Counted from the first letter of the stretch, positions 6,501-16,746 are shown. The stretch: 64,000 bases of DNA from Mucilaginibacter mali (GCF_013283875.1 NZ_CP054139.1:5828001-5892000), one strand, 5' to 3'. Program-made: numbers and translations. The notes: generated by a model not told the origin, from the letters alone.

Positions 6501-8951
6501 TTAAGCTGCTTTTGAAGTTTGTAATTCGGCGACCAGGGCTTTGATACCCTGTTCGACACTGCCATACTTTTCGGCGTATTCGAGCACTTTTACCCGCTCT
6601 CGGCCTTCCGTAGTAAAAGCATAGTATTCTTCGGGGCAGAGTTCGTTTTTATAAACCTTCATCACCTGCCCGCCGATATCGATGAAGATCTCGCGGTTAT
6701 CCTTGTTGACCGAAAGCAGGATGGTTTTGCCTTTGTCGGACAAGCCGAGCGCGTCCTGTAACTTGCTGAACTTGCCCTGGAACTTGCGCATATCCATCAG
6801 GATCTTGATATCGGCGTTATTGATAATGGCATCCTTGATCACCGGGGAATTGATCAGGTCTTCCAGTTCCTGGGTAATGACAATGGGGATGCCGTTGAAC
6901 TTACGGATGGTCTTGAAAGCGTAACGCAGGAACTCAGCCATACCTGATTTGGCAATAGCCTTCCAGGCTTCGTCAATCGTCAGTACTTTACGCAAGCCAG
7001 GCAGTTTGCGCATCTTGGAGATGAACAGTTCCATGATGATGAGGGTCACTACCGGGAACAGGATCGGGTGGTCTTTGATCTGATCCAGCTCAAAAACGAT
7101 AAAGGGCTGGCTCAATAGTTCGAGGTTTTCCGTAGCATTCAGCAAATAGTCAAACTCGCCGCCTTTGTAATACGGGCGCAGCACGTACAGGAAATTATCC
7201 ATATCGAAATCACGTTCCTTGACCCGGTGGCTTTCCAGCACTTTCCGGTAGTCGCCCTCCAGGTAATCGTAAAAGGAATTGAAGCCCGGGAACAAGCCGG
7301 GGTTCTGCGCCAGTTGTTCATAATAACCTTGCAGGGCATTGGACAGGGCGACGTATTCCGCACGGTTGAAAGTTTCATTCTCGCCTTTCCAAAGGGAAAC
7401 CAATAAGGCTTTCAGGCTTTCTTTTTTCTCCGTGTCCAATACATCGCCCTTGCCCAAATAGAATGGATTGAATCTGATGGGGTTATGTTCTTCATAAGTG
7501 AAATAATAACCACCAACTAAACCACAAAGGCCTTTATAACTGCCGCCGATATCGACTGTCACGCAATGCGCGCCCTGGTCATAAAGTGAACGCAGGATAT
7601 GGTTAACGGTTATGGATTTGCCGCCGCCAGAGGTGCCGCAAACGAGCGTGCCCATATTGCTGGTAATGCCGTTATGCCGCGGGGCATCATAGAGGTCGGC
7701 ATAAACAGGTTTGCCGGATAAGCGGTCACAAAAACGGATGCCTTCCGCCGGTGGGTCGCTGCGATAATTGCTCTCCAGGTTGAGGAAGCAGGCAGCCTGT
7801 TCAGCGAACGTATCAAAGGTATCGTTGAGCGGAAAATCGCCGCCATTGCCGGGGATGCCAGCCCACCAGATCTGCGCCGCGCCGTCGGTTTCGGGCTTAC
7901 CGGCGGCATCCATCGCTGCCAGCGCGGAAACAACCTTGTTACCGTTTTCCTTTAAACGCGTTTCATTATTAGACCAGATCATCACATTGCAATGCGCCTT
8001 CACCGGTAACCGCTGCTGGCTGATCGCCTCGTTCAGAAAATCATTGGTGGCGTCCAGTGAAATGGCGTTTTCGCGGGAATAGGCCGAAAGCGATTGCAGG
8101 CGCAGGCGTTTCTTCTCCAGCTGGCGCAGGGTGGCCTGCGCGTCGCCGATGAAAATATACTGGTTATAGATATGGCTGCAATCCAGCAATAGCCCCAGGC
8201 CTGCGGCGAAGCTAACGGGGAAGCGGGTCTGGTCAGTAGAATAAGCATCATAGGTCAGGCGGGAGCCGCAATGCGCGGCCAGTTGCTCAGCATCACCCAA
8301 AGTATAGACCGCCATTTGCTGGCTGCCGATCCGGACACTATCCGACAGGTTAATATCCTTGATCAGCCGCTGGCTCTCATCTTCGGACAGGAAGCAATAG
8401 CGTTCAATCAGCCCTGTTTTATTCAACTGGCTTTGCAGCTCGTTGGCGGTCAGGCGGGTCAGGCTGATCAGGCGCGTATCTTCCAGCAGGCGCTTGAACT
8501 GGGTGCAGGTATCCAGAAACTCCTGGCGGGCCTGCACCTGTAAGGTTTCTTTAGGGACTAAAGCCGGGCGCAGCAGTGTCGAAAACAGTGAACTGCTTTT
8601 GATACGGCCTTTCGGTTTTTTGGTCAGGTACAGCAGGCAATCATGCGCCAGGTAGGGCCGTCCTTCGAAATACCGTTTGGCCGCTCCCGACAAAAAGCTG
8701 TCGTTTTTCTCCGCGCCGGCCAACACTTCCCGCCGGGTGAACCAGTCCTGTTTATGCAGCACGCTGTCTTTGGGCAATACCCGGATAGCTTTGACCCAGG
8801 CCTGGTGCATGTTTTCATAATCCTCGTCGGACAGGGTGAATATCTCGGGTAACTGCACGCGGTAGGCGACGGTATATTCCCCCTGTTTGGACAGGATGCA
8901 GTCATGCTCGATACCCATAAGGGGCAGTATATTTTTTAATTCTTTTTCCAT
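6501..8951 (-). CDS. traG: TraG conjugation system ATPase (VirB4-like)
   Basis: 816 residues from the ATG at 8951; an in-frame GTG lies 6 bases further up. It has a Walker A motif GTSGGGKS at about residue 440 and a Walker B region LRKVLTIDEAW at about 662. It also carries family blocks VTVDIGGSYKGL, IRFNPFYLG and VITQELEDLINSPV. This is the VirB4-type ATPase (TraG in CTnDOT naming) that powers assembly of the secretion channel at the inner membrane. It is not the VirD4 coupling protein. Length fits the family (about 800-840). It leads directly into the three TraI-like genes. Confidence 0.93.
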   Translation of the reverse strand: MEKELKNILPLMGIEHDCILSKQGEYTVAYRVQLPEIFTLSDEDYENMHQAWVKAIRVLPKDSVLHKQDWFTRREVLAGAEKNDSFLSGAAKRYFEGRPYLAHDCLLYLTKKPKGRIKSSSLFSTLLRPALVPKETLQVQARQEFLDTCTQFKRLLEDTRLISLTRLTANELQSQLNKTGLIERYCFLSEDESQRLIKDINLSDSVRIGSQQMAVYTLGDAEQLAAHCGSRLTYDAYSTDQTRFPVSFAAGLGLLLDCSHIYNQYIFIGDAQATLRQLEKKRLRLQSLSAYSRENAISLDATNDFLNEAISQQRLPVKAHCNVMIWSNNETRLKENGNKVVSALAAMDAAGKPETDGAAQIWWAGIPGNGGDFPLNDTFDTFAEQAACFLNLESNYRSDPPAEGIRFCDRLSGKPVYADLYDAPRHNGITSNMGTLVCGTSGGGKSITVNHILRSLYDQGAHCVTVDIGGSYKGLCGLVGGYYFTYEEHNPIRFNPFYLGKGDVLDTEKKESLKALLVSLWKGENETFNRAEYVALSNALQGYYEQLAQNPGLFPGFNSFYDYLEGDYRKVLESHRVKERDFDMDNFLYVLRPYYKGGEFDYLLNATENLELLSQPFIVFELDQIKDHPILFPVVTLIIMELFISKMRKLPGLRKVLTIDEAWKAIAKSGMAEFLRYAFKTIRKFNGIPIVITQELEDLINSPVIKDAIINNADIKILMDMRKFQGKFSKLQDALGLSDKGKTILLSVNKDNREIFIDIGGQVMKVYKNELCPEEYYAFTTEGRERVKVLEYAEKYGSVEQGIKALVAELQTSKAA

Positions 8952-8988
8952 CTTCACTGATCTTTCTCGCTCGTTAATTGGTTAGGTT

Positions 8989-9783
8989 TTAAAATTTCGG
9001 CCTTTGCCTGGGTTTCATCCGCTGCGCGTTTTCCCGATGCGCCTGCTGAAGCGCTTCCTTATTGCGCTGGATCATGGCGGGGACATGAGCTTCGCTCAGC
9101 GGGATCATTTCGGCTTTTAAATCTTTTTGTATAGGGTGGCGGCGCAGCACTTCGCGTTCATCCATGCCATAGATCCGGGCGGTGCCGACCGGATCAAGGC
9201 CGAGTTCAGTGGGGATTTTCACCTTGATGACGCCTTCGGGGAATTCCAGCAGCTTGGGGTCAAGCTCCACTACCTGCTTCATAACCGGGTGATAAAAAGC
9301 TTCGTAGTGCCAGCCGTCACCGGTCAGCTCAAAACTTTTCAGGCTGATCACCGGGAAGAAGTATTGGGCATGCCTGAGTTCCTGTAAACGCAGGTCGATG
9401 ATGAATTTTTCACCGGCCAGGTCGATTTGGGGAAGTATGCCCTCATGACGCTGCTTTAAAGCTTCCTGATCCACGATGACTTCAAAATCACGCATGGTTT
9501 GCAGCTTTTCTACAGGGATGCCGTATTTTTCGGACATGCCTTCGGAGTCCAGCCAAACCAGTTGATCAATAATCAAGGGTTCGGCTTTTTCCGGGTCATG
9601 GCTGACGGTCTGCTTTTCGGTATCCCATGGGAGCAGGTAATGGTCGCCCATATCGGTCATATCCTTGATAAAGGAGATCTCATGTTCGGGTTTATCGGTT
9701 TGCCGTAAAACCTGCCTGTCGATATCGATCACAAAGCTGACCTGCTCAAAGCGCAGGATCCGGGGTTCCAGTTTATTTTTCAT
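8989..9783 (-). CDS. Conserved unknown between traF and traG
   Basis: 264 residues, cytoplasmic, with no signal peptide or membrane span. I do not recognise the family. The N-terminal half is acidic (FVIDIDRQVLRQTDKPEHEISFIKDM). The middle has EKFIIDLRLQELRHAQYFFPVI. The C-terminus is basic and Gln/Arg-rich (MKPRQRPKF). It also contains VGTARIYGMDEREVLRRHPIQKDL, which resembles motifs in the other cytoplasmic accessory proteins of Bacteroidota conjugative elements. Its place inside the tra operon suggests a transfer role. It overlaps the end of traF by 11 bp. Confidence 0.6.
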   Translation of the reverse strand: MKNKLEPRILRFEQVSFVIDIDRQVLRQTDKPEHEISFIKDMTDMGDHYLLPWDTEKQTVSHDPEKAEPLIIDQLVWLDSEGMSEKYGIPVEKLQTMRDFEVIVDQEALKQRHEGILPQIDLAGEKFIIDLRLQELRHAQYFFPVISLKSFELTGDGWHYEAFYHPVMKQVVELDPKLLEFPEGVIKVKIPTELGLDPVGTARIYGMDEREVLRRHPIQKDLKAEMIPLSEAHVPAMIQRNKEALQQAHRENAQRMKPRQRPKF

Positions 9784-10114
9784 GGCTGGTGTTTTTAAAG
9801 GTGAATTGTTGGAAGATGCGGCGGCTGTAAGATTTCAGTACTTTGGGCAAGCGTTTTTTTGCAGCCGCTTTCATGAGACCGTGCTCGCCGTACTTGCGGC
9901 TCAGGCTGAATATTTTAAGGCTGCCGTAAGCGGCTGCGCTGCCGGTAACGGCCAGGCAGATGATCGTTCCGGCACCGATGATGTAAAGCGCGGCAAAAAC
10001 AATTAACAAGCCCATGACCAGGCCGGCGAAATACCAGATGTACTGCGCCCGCAGGCCGCGGAACTCGATGCTTTTATTAATGCCTTTGTTGATGTTATAG
10101 ATGCTGTTGTTCAT
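9773..10114 (-). CDS. traF: TraF-type protein (DUF4133, VirB3-like)
   Basis: 113 residues from the ATG at 10114. The longer frame to 10183 only adds a low-quality N-terminus inside the preceding gene. It starts MNNSIYNINKGINKSIEFRG, the typical DUF4133 opening (Y.INKGI...EF+GL+AQY). Two adjacent membrane spans follow at about 31-75 (YIWYFAGLVMGLLIVFAALY, AGTIICLAVTGSAAAYGSL), then a basic tail. This is the VirB3-like small inner-membrane partner of the TraG ATPase. In CTnDOT, traF directly follows traE; here about 6.5 kb of accessory genes separates them. Confidence 0.85.
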   Translation of the reverse strand: MNNSIYNINKGINKSIEFRGLRAQYIWYFAGLVMGLLIVFAALYIIGAGTIICLAVTGSAAAYGSLKIFSLSRKYGEHGLMKAAAKKRLPKVLKSYSRRIFQQFTFKNTSHEK

Positions 10115-10637
10115 AACGTTGGTGGTTATTGTAGTGGATGAATTGTTCCGGAGAATAGCGTTCTGCAGCAGCGATGGTATCATGAATGGCCCCGCCGTGG
10201 CTAAACAGTGCTAAGCATTCCAGCGTAAACCCGCGGTTAACCCCCATCACGATGGAATGATAGCCGAAAGTGATGACCAGGCCGTTTGGTGCGAGGCAGG
10301 CAGGGATGGCATCTTTGAGCTGCCGGAATGGGCTGCAAATCATACCCTTGTAGAGTTCCATACTTTTGCGGTAGGCATAAGGCGGGTCCAGCAGGATGGT
10401 GTTGAATGCCTCACCTGTCCAGCCGCGCAGGAATATTAGCGCATCCTCATGAAAATCGGCCGGCATGTCCGGATCAAGGTCGTTGCGGACCTCATTCACG
10501 TTCAGTCTGGTTTCACCGGCAAAGAGGTTCAGCACCCGTCCTTCGCAGGTTTGTTCCACCCAGTGGCGTATGGCTTTCACCGAAAAAGTATAGCGGTGCA
10601 GCGGGCAGCGGATATGGTCAAAGTGCAGCGTTTTCAT
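10095..10637 (-). CDS. Small DNA adenine/cytosine methyltransferase-like protein (DPPY motif)
   Basis: 180 residues. It has an AdoMet-binding motif I near residue 35 (RVLNLFAGETRL) and a catalytic motif IV DPPY at about 107-110, preceded by NTILL. This is the order of a compact class I amino-methyltransferase. Then comes a hydrophobic strand block with GLVITFGYHS. It lies just downstream of the giant methylase-helicase gene (4-bp overlap) and 20 bp into traF. Element-borne orphan methylases often shield incoming DNA from host restriction. Whether it methylates DNA, and at which site, cannot be seen. Confidence 0.7.
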   Translation of the reverse strand: MKTLHFDHIRCPLHRYTFSVKAIRHWVEQTCEGRVLNLFAGETRLNVNEVRNDLDPDMPADFHEDALIFLRGWTGEAFNTILLDPPYAYRKSMELYKGMICSPFRQLKDAIPACLAPNGLVITFGYHSIVMGVNRGFTLECLALFSHGGAIHDTIAAAERYSPEQFIHYNNHQRYEQQHL

Positions 10638-13600
10638 AAGCGCACCCCCTTTGTTTTTTTGAAGGCCTGGTCGACGCGCGCTGTAAGCGCCTGGCCCTCA
10701 GCTACGATATCCACCGCCCATTGTTCCAACGGTGTTTTTGCTTCAACAGCACCTATATTCACTACTTTAGCTTCGGGGACGGTCTCTATTTTCCCCTCAC
10801 CAGCCCCCACATTTTGTCCGGCAACAGATCCGATTTCCGGCATTAACCCCTGCTCCGGTTGTTCCTGCTGCGCCTCCTGTTTGGCCTTGATATTCTGCGC
10901 GATCTCGCGCTCCAGCCTGGCCAGTTCGGATTTCATGGCCTGGAGTTCCGCTTCCTGCTCAAAGGGTTTGGCCTGCATCGCCTTCAATTGCGGCAATTGT
11001 TCGGCGATCTCCCTGATCTCTTTTTGGTATTTCAACACCAGGTCGTCCACTTTATCAATCGCGTTGATAAAATAGCGGGCCGCGTTTTTTGGGTTATCCG
11101 TATTCGGCGCGCCGGAACTGAAGGTATAGCGTATGGAGCACTCCGGCCGTTCGGCGTACAGGCTGTTATAGGCATTGTTCATCGCCTTGCCATCGAGGTT
11201 GCTTAGGGATACCTCGTGCCGGATGTAGAGTTTAAAGCCATAGAGTTCGCCGAGTTCTTTGGGGTTCTCGCTGTTGCTTTTGGGTTTCCAGGCCTGGTAA
11301 AGCTTGATCAGGTATTTGCCGATAGCTGCGGCATCGGCGCTCTGCACCTCTTTCAGGCGGATCGGGTTGGATTTGCTGCCGTCTTTTTCCCGTTTCAGTA
11401 CCGCGTGGTATTGTTGCTGGTCGGCTTCCAGCGCTTTCAGAGTGCGCTGGCTGGCCTCGCTTTCCTTTTCCAGCCTTTCTGTTTGATAGCGCACACGCAC
11501 GGCCTCTTTGAAGTGCGCCGTCTTCAGGCTCTCCATAACGGCGATTTTTTTCTCCAGCTTGGTTTTCTCCAGCAGCGTGGTATCGCCGGAAAGGATGGCG
11601 ATGTATTCGGAAAAGTTCATGCCGCTCTTTTCATCCATAGAGCCTTCATCGATGCTGCGCTGGCTGAGTTCGCAGTTCTTCATCTGCGAGATAAAATTCT
11701 GCTTGTTCTTCAGCAGGTTGAACTTGTAATTGTCCAGCGACTGCTCGACCGCATAGATAAAATTCTGCACCTTGTTGCCGTAGCCTGATTTCGCCAGTTT
11801 ATTGCCCTGTCGGGCGCCACGCCCGTTACGCTGCTCGAGTTCACTAGGTTTCCAGGGGATATCCAAATGGTGCATAGCGATCACTCTTTCCTGTACGTTG
11901 AGGCCGGTACCGGCTTTCTCGGTGCTGCCGATCAAAATGCGGATATCGCCGCGGTTCATCTTTTTGAACAGTTCGGGCTTTTGCTTATCCGTCCAGTCAT
12001 GGATATAGGTGACCTGTGCGGCGGGGATGTTCATATCGCGCACCAGCTTCTTTTTCAGCGCATCATAAATATTAAAGCTATCCGGCTTGGGAGTGCCGAT
12101 ATCGCAAAACACGATCTGCGTACCGCGTTCCTTTTGGCTGCCCTCGTACAATTCGGCCAGCTTGCGTGCGCAGACGTTGACCTTAAAATCCGGGTGATCT
12201 TCATATTTGTGCGGGTCGATCAGCCGCATATCCGCCGCCATCTTTTTGGCGTAATTGGTGGCGATCAGCATCCTGCCTTTATCTTCATCTTCCGATAGCG
12301 GCGGCCGGCCGATCAGCGTGGCATCGCCGGTCTTGGCGAATTGCATCAGGCGTTTGATAAATTCGGCCTGTTCGGGTGTCGGCGGGATGTTGATTAAGTA
12401 CTCATCCAATGCCGGCTTATCTAAAGCAATATGCTTCGCCGTTTTATAATCCGTGATCTCGTTGTAGAACAGCGCCAGTTCCGGCACCTTGATAAAATGG
12501 CGGAAGCGTTCCTTGGCGATGATCTCGTTGGTGACCGAGAACTCGAAGTCGGTGGTTTTCTTGGCGAACACCGCTGCCCAGCCGTCAAAATTCTCGATGC
12601 ACTGGCGCTCCATTTCGTTCGGGCGCAGGTATTTGAAGATCAAATACATTTCGGTCAGGCTGTTGGAGATGGGCGTACCGCTCAGAAAGGTCACGCAGAG
12701 GTCGCTGTTGAAACGTTCCTGCAAGGTGCGGACGGCGAACAGCATGTTCAGCGCTTTCTGGCTGCCTTCGGTATTGCCCAGGCCCGCTACCCGGTCATGG
12801 CGGGTGGTGAAGGTGAGGTTCTTGAATTTGTGCGATTCATCCACGAACAGGTGATCGACTCCCATTTCCTTGAAATCAATGCCTTTATCCTTTTTGCCCT
12901 CCAGTTCATGCTCCAGCGTTTTGAGTTTGGCCGCGAGGTTCTTTTTGCGGACTTCCAGCCCTTTGAGCATCCGGCGGGAGATATCGCCGCCCTCGTTCAG
13001 CAGGGTATCGAGATCCTGCTCCACGTTCTCCAGTTCCTTTTGAAAGATACGCTGCTGTACTTCCGGCGACTGCGGGATCTTGCCGAACTGGTCATGGGTC
13101 AGGATGATGCAGTCCCAGTGGTTATTCTTGATCTCATGGAACAAACGCACCCTTTTATCCGGCGTAAAATCATTTTCGCCAGGTGCGAGTATTTTGGCGG
13201 CGGGATAAGCCTTGCGGTAGGTTTCGGCGATGGTGCTGACATTGGCTTTCAGCGCCAGGATCATAGGTTTATGCACGATACCCAACCGCTTCATTTCCTG
13301 CGCGGCCACGATCATGGTCAGGGTTTTACCTAAACCAACTTCATGATCGATCAACGCGCCCCGGTTCTGCACAATGCGCCAGGCGGCGTTCTTTTGCGAA
13401 CTGTAGAGATCTTCGATGCCCAGCGCCTTTTTATCCAGGCCGGGGAAACTCAGGTGGCTGCCGTCATATTCGCGCAGGCGGTAGCAGTTGAAGGTATCGT
13501 TATACAGTTTTTCGAGCTCTAATTTTTCGTCTACCGGCAGTTCGCCCAGCCAATTGACAAAGCCCGCGCGGATCTGCTCGATCTTTTGGTGCGCCAGCTG

Positions 13601-16273
13601 GATGGCTTCGTTATCGGGGTAACGTTTGGTTTTGCCGCCGCCTAAGTTCACCTCGTAGCTAAAATAAGGGCTGGTGTTTTCCAGCGCGTGTTCCAGCAGG
13701 GTATAACCATAGGTAGTCCGGCTGCTTTCTTTCGGGCTGATGGCGAATTCCCGGCTGATCTTCAGGTTGCTGCCTTTGGTGGCTACTTTGAAACTATCGC
13801 TGCCGTGCAGGTAAGCGATGGTGACCGGTAACTGGAAGAAGTCCGAAGCGAAGCGCTCATAATAGTTAAGCGGGAACCAGCGTTCGCCGAGGTTAAAGTC
13901 CAGCACCAGTAATTCAAACGGGATGCGTTCGGGTTGCACCCGCGTGATGGCCTGCAGGCTATGTTGCAGTTGTGGGTCATCGGGTGATTCGGCTGCTTTT
14001 TGTCCGGCGATGGCGAGTTTCTCCACCACGTTGCCGGACAGGTATTTTTCCAGGGTTTCCCAGGTTTTATTTTCCGGGTTTAAACAAATATGGCTGTACA
14101 GGGCGATGGTCACTTCCTCTTGTGACAGACCGGTAGCCGCGCCGATGAAGCCGAGATCCACCGCGCCTTTTTCATTCAGGCAGCGGGCTAAAGCGGCCAC
14201 GGGGTCATCGGTCTTAAACGCCTCTTTGGTTTTGAATACCGGCCCGTTTAAAATATCTGCCGGTTTGAAATCATTACCTTCCTTTACTTCGATGGAAGAC
14301 AGCAATTTAAAACCTTCCTTTTCATCGGCCAGGATCAGGCGGCGGTTGGCCGGGCGGTTAAATTCCCCGTAAGCGCGGGTGAATTCGTTATAGGCGATAT
14401 TCAGGTCGGCCCGGAAAATGGAGTATTCCACCTGGCGCAGGTTTTCGATCTCGGCCAGCGCGAGGTAGGTATCCCGCACCAGGATATAGCGTTCATAAAA
14501 GCGGGCGTCTTTTTGATCGGCCAGCGGTTCAAAGATAGCCTGGGTACGGGTTTCGTTGATTTGATGAATTGTTCCGGCCTGTCCGTTCATCGCCACGAGA
14601 CTGCCTTCCTGGTGAAAAGGTGTGAGCGTGCGGAAATAGATCTCGGCGTTCCTGCCAAAATTAAAATGCTCCTTCAGGCTCTGGTCGCCGGTGAAATAGA
14701 AATCATGATTGTATTGTTGAAGGGCGTTAACCAGGCCGTTCAGTTCATGGCTAAGCAAACCGCCGTTCATCCAATTGGCGGAAAAATGGAGTTCTGAAAA
14801 ATTGGGATAGAACTTATACAGGTATTGCTTGCTGTCCCGGTGTTTGGCGGTGATCAGCACCAGGGTTTCATGGTCTGGCTTATCTTTGGTCTTGATAATC
14901 CCGATGATCCGCGCGGTGTCTTTGTGGATGGTGCTTTCGTCGAGGAGATTGATATAATCCATGGCCCGGTTGATATTTTCCACGGGGGCGGTATCAAACA
15001 GGCCGAGCTGTACGGTGACTTTTGTCGCCTTGCTTTCCGGCATAGGCAAATAGCTCAGCGATGGTTTTTGTTCGGGCAATATTTCTTTGGCGGGCACTAT
15101 GGCCTCCTGCGCTTTTAGAAATGCTTCCCGTTTAAAATTGATGGACAAATCGGTGCTGATAATTGCCTTTAGTTTATCGCCTATTTCGTTGATGTCCCCC
15201 GGTTGCCAAATGACTTGATGGGCCTGTCCGTATTGGTTCTTCCCCGGCCGGATATCGCTGCCTGTAATTACATCCGGGTAAAGTACCTGGTATTGATTGG
15301 TATGATATTCCCCGAACTCATTGCGTGCGGGTATGCTTTCCAGCAGCAGGTCTTCGCCAAAGGCAGGTTCGGTCTTGCCGGTATGCTTTTGCACGATCAG
15401 TAAATGACTGGGCGCTTGGGTATTGCCGGTATCCTTCATTAAATTATCCGGCATTACAGCCAGGCTGACAAAATCAGCATGTTGAAAAAGATAGCGCCGC
15501 GCTGCTTCATTATCGGGGCTGTCCAGGAATGCGTTGCTGGTAATAAAGGCCAGGATGCCGCCATCCGCCAGTTTGTCCAGCCCCTTAGCGAAAAAATAGT
15601 TATGGATCTTGCCGGAAATGTCTAAGTCAGGAAATGCGGGATCAAAGACACGGAAACTGCCGAAAGGAATATTGCTGACGATGAGGTCATGCTGCCCGTT
15701 CTCGCTATCATCAGTTTCTTCCAACCCTTTGACATGCACGCTTACGGGAACGGGCAAAGTTGCCGCCAGCGCCTGTAATACCATGCCGGTGACCAAATCT
15801 TTTTCGACGGCGGTGACCTGTTCGGTTTCGGGGAAAGCCTTGATCAACTCGGTGACGAAGACGCCCGCGCCGCTGCTGGGTTCATAGGGGCGTTTCGGGC
15901 TGATACCCTGTTCCTTTAAAACGGCGAACAAGGTTTGGGGCACGATCTCCGGGGTATAGTAAGCGGTCAGGATGCTGTCGCGGATGGACTGAACCGCGCT
16001 GCGATATTCAGCTTCGGGCAGGCGTTCCTGTAGCAAAGTGTACAGTTCCATCATGGAGGGGTACAGCTTCAGGTCATTTTGTGAGGCATTGCGCTTGATC
16101 CACTCTTCTTTTTCACCGGCAGGGAAAAGCACGGCTTTAAGTCCGCCGAAGCCGGAATAGGCACGCAGGGTTTGGATGTCATCGCCTCGCGGCACGATGC
16201 CTTCGCGAAAATCCAGCGCGATGCGGATGGCAGCGATATTGTCCCTTAAATGCTGTAATGGATTATAAGCCAT
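10634..16273 (-). CDS. Giant N6-methylase / SNF2-type helicase fusion of conjugative element
   Basis: 1879 residues. The N-terminal methylase domain has motif I EPSSGAGVF at about 131-139 and a motif IV variant NIPFG at about 201-205 in place of NPPF/Y. The C-terminal SF2/SNF2-like helicase has GLGKT (about 978-982), DESHKF (about 1146), a FLSGTPISN motif III region, and QRNGRGARQGN motif VI (about 1480). A long coiled tail rich in Glu/Gln follows. Such proteins are common on Bacteroidota plasmids and conjugative elements and resemble DarB-like antirestriction proteins that ride with incoming DNA. That role is inferred. It is inserted between traE and traF and overlaps the next gene by 4 bp. 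Confidence 0.85.
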   Translation of the reverse strand: MAYNPLQHLRDNIAAIRIALDFREGIVPRGDDIQTLRAYSGFGGLKAVLFPAGEKEEWIKRNASQNDLKLYPSMMELYTLLQERLPEAEYRSAVQSIRDSILTAYYTPEIVPQTLFAVLKEQGISPKRPYEPSSGAGVFVTELIKAFPETEQVTAVEKDLVTGMVLQALAATLPVPVSVHVKGLEETDDSENGQHDLIVSNIPFGSFRVFDPAFPDLDISGKIHNYFFAKGLDKLADGGILAFITSNAFLDSPDNEAARRYLFQHADFVSLAVMPDNLMKDTGNTQAPSHLLIVQKHTGKTEPAFGEDLLLESIPARNEFGEYHTNQYQVLYPDVITGSDIRPGKNQYGQAHQVIWQPGDINEIGDKLKAIISTDLSINFKREAFLKAQEAIVPAKEILPEQKPSLSYLPMPESKATKVTVQLGLFDTAPVENINRAMDYINLLDESTIHKDTARIIGIIKTKDKPDHETLVLITAKHRDSKQYLYKFYPNFSELHFSANWMNGGLLSHELNGLVNALQQYNHDFYFTGDQSLKEHFNFGRNAEIYFRTLTPFHQEGSLVAMNGQAGTIHQINETRTQAIFEPLADQKDARFYERYILVRDTYLALAEIENLRQVEYSIFRADLNIAYNEFTRAYGEFNRPANRRLILADEKEGFKLLSSIEVKEGNDFKPADILNGPVFKTKEAFKTDDPVAALARCLNEKGAVDLGFIGAATGLSQEEVTIALYSHICLNPENKTWETLEKYLSGNVVEKLAIAGQKAAESPDDPQLQHSLQAITRVQPERIPFELLVLDFNLGERWFPLNYYERFASDFFQLPVTIAYLHGSDSFKVATKGSNLKISREFAISPKESSRTTYGYTLLEHALENTSPYFSYEVNLGGGKTKRYPDNEAIQLAHQKIEQIRAGFVNWLGELPVDEKLELEKLYNDTFNCYRLREYDGSHLSFPGLDKKALGIEDLYSSQKNAAWRIVQNRGALIDHEVGLGKTLTMIVAAQEMKRLGIVHKPMILALKANVSTIAETYRKAYPAAKILAPGENDFTPDKRVRLFHEIKNNHWDCIILTHDQFGKIPQSPEVQQRIFQKELENVEQDLDTLLNEGGDISRRMLKGLEVRKKNLAAKLKTLEHELEGKKDKGIDFKEMGVDHLFVDESHKFKNLTFTTRHDRVAGLGNTEGSQKALNMLFAVRTLQERFNSDLCVTFLSGTPISNSLTEMYLIFKYLRPNEMERQCIENFDGWAAVFAKKTTDFEFSVTNEIIAKERFRHFIKVPELALFYNEITDYKTAKHIALDKPALDEYLINIPPTPEQAEFIKRLMQFAKTGDATLIGRPPLSEDEDKGRMLIATNYAKKMAADMRLIDPHKYEDHPDFKVNVCARKLAELYEGSQKERGTQIVFCDIGTPKPDSFNIYDALKKKLVRDMNIPAAQVTYIHDWTDKQKPELFKKMNRGDIRILIGSTEKAGTGLNVQERVIAMHHLDIPWKPSELEQRNGRGARQGNKLAKSGYGNKVQNFIYAVEQSLDNYKFNLLKNKQNFISQMKNCELSQRSIDEGSMDEKSGMNFSEYIAILSGDTTLLEKTKLEKKIAVMESLKTAHFKEAVRVRYQTERLEKESEASQRTLKALEADQQQYHAVLKREKDGSKSNPIRLKEVQSADAAAIGKYLIKLYQAWKPKSNSENPKELGELYGFKLYIRHEVSLSNLDGKAMNNAYNSLYAERPECSIRYTFSSGAPNTDNPKNAARYFINAIDKVDDLVLKYQKEIREIAEQLPQLKAMQAKPFEQEAELQAMKSELARLEREIAQNIKAKQEAQQEQPEQGLMPEIGSVAGQNVGAGEGKIETVPEAKVVNIGAVEAKTPLEQWAVDIVAEGQALTARVDQAFKKTKGVRL

Positions 16274-16303
16274 TGCTGTTCCTTCTTTTCGTCCTCTCTT
16301 TGC

Positions 16304-16735
16304 TTAGCGTTCCAGGTATTCGGCGATCATGCCCATGACGGCGTGTTTCAACTCACGGCTGTCCTCGTTTTCTTCGCCGAAGGCGAACACCTCGAAAATG
16401 GGTTCACAGGCACCGATGAGGTTAATGAGTTCATAGGTCAGTATGCCGCTTTGGTTCATCCTTTGGTAGTCCTGCTCAAATTCCTCTTCCAGCAGTTCGC
16501 GCATATAATTGAAGCGCGATGGCCGCAGGTCGCGGGTGAGTTCTTCGAGACACAGGGCTTCGATGACATAGGCGGGACGTTGTTCCTCCTGTAGCTGCAC
16601 CAGCAGGTCACTCACGGATTCCACCTTTTGTTGGAGGTAATGCTCCAGCCGGTGTTCTTCCTGCAAAGCGATGAGCAGGTCGGTATGGTTATGCAGCAGG
16701 TAGTGGTGCAGTTGTTTGATCAATTGTGTTTTCAT
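16304..16735 (-). CDS. DUF1896-like small helical protein
   Basis: 143 residues, acidic and almost all helix. The pattern of an N-terminal LLHNHTDLLIALQEEH, a Glu/Gln-rich middle, and YVIEALCLEELTRDLRPSRFNYMRELLEEEF recalls the DUF1896 family found in Bacteroides mobile elements, where a long helix precedes a phrase like AMEVLLxGLxFSxYD. It lies 12 bp after traE and 31 bp before the helicase-methylase. Function unknown; it may accompany the large methylase-helicase. Confidence 0.55.
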   Translation of the reverse strand: MKTQLIKQLHHYLLHNHTDLLIALQEEHRLEHYLQQKVESVSDLLVQLQEEQRPAYVIEALCLEELTRDLRPSRFNYMRELLEEEFEQDYQRMNQSGILTYELINLIGACEPIFEVFAFGEENEDSRELKHAVMGMIAEYLER

Positions 16736-16746
16736 GGCTGCTGTGC

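Noticed and set aside
12431..13333. 300-codon plus-strand frame
   Set aside because: It lies wholly within the methylase-helicase gene on the other strand and has no family-like motif.
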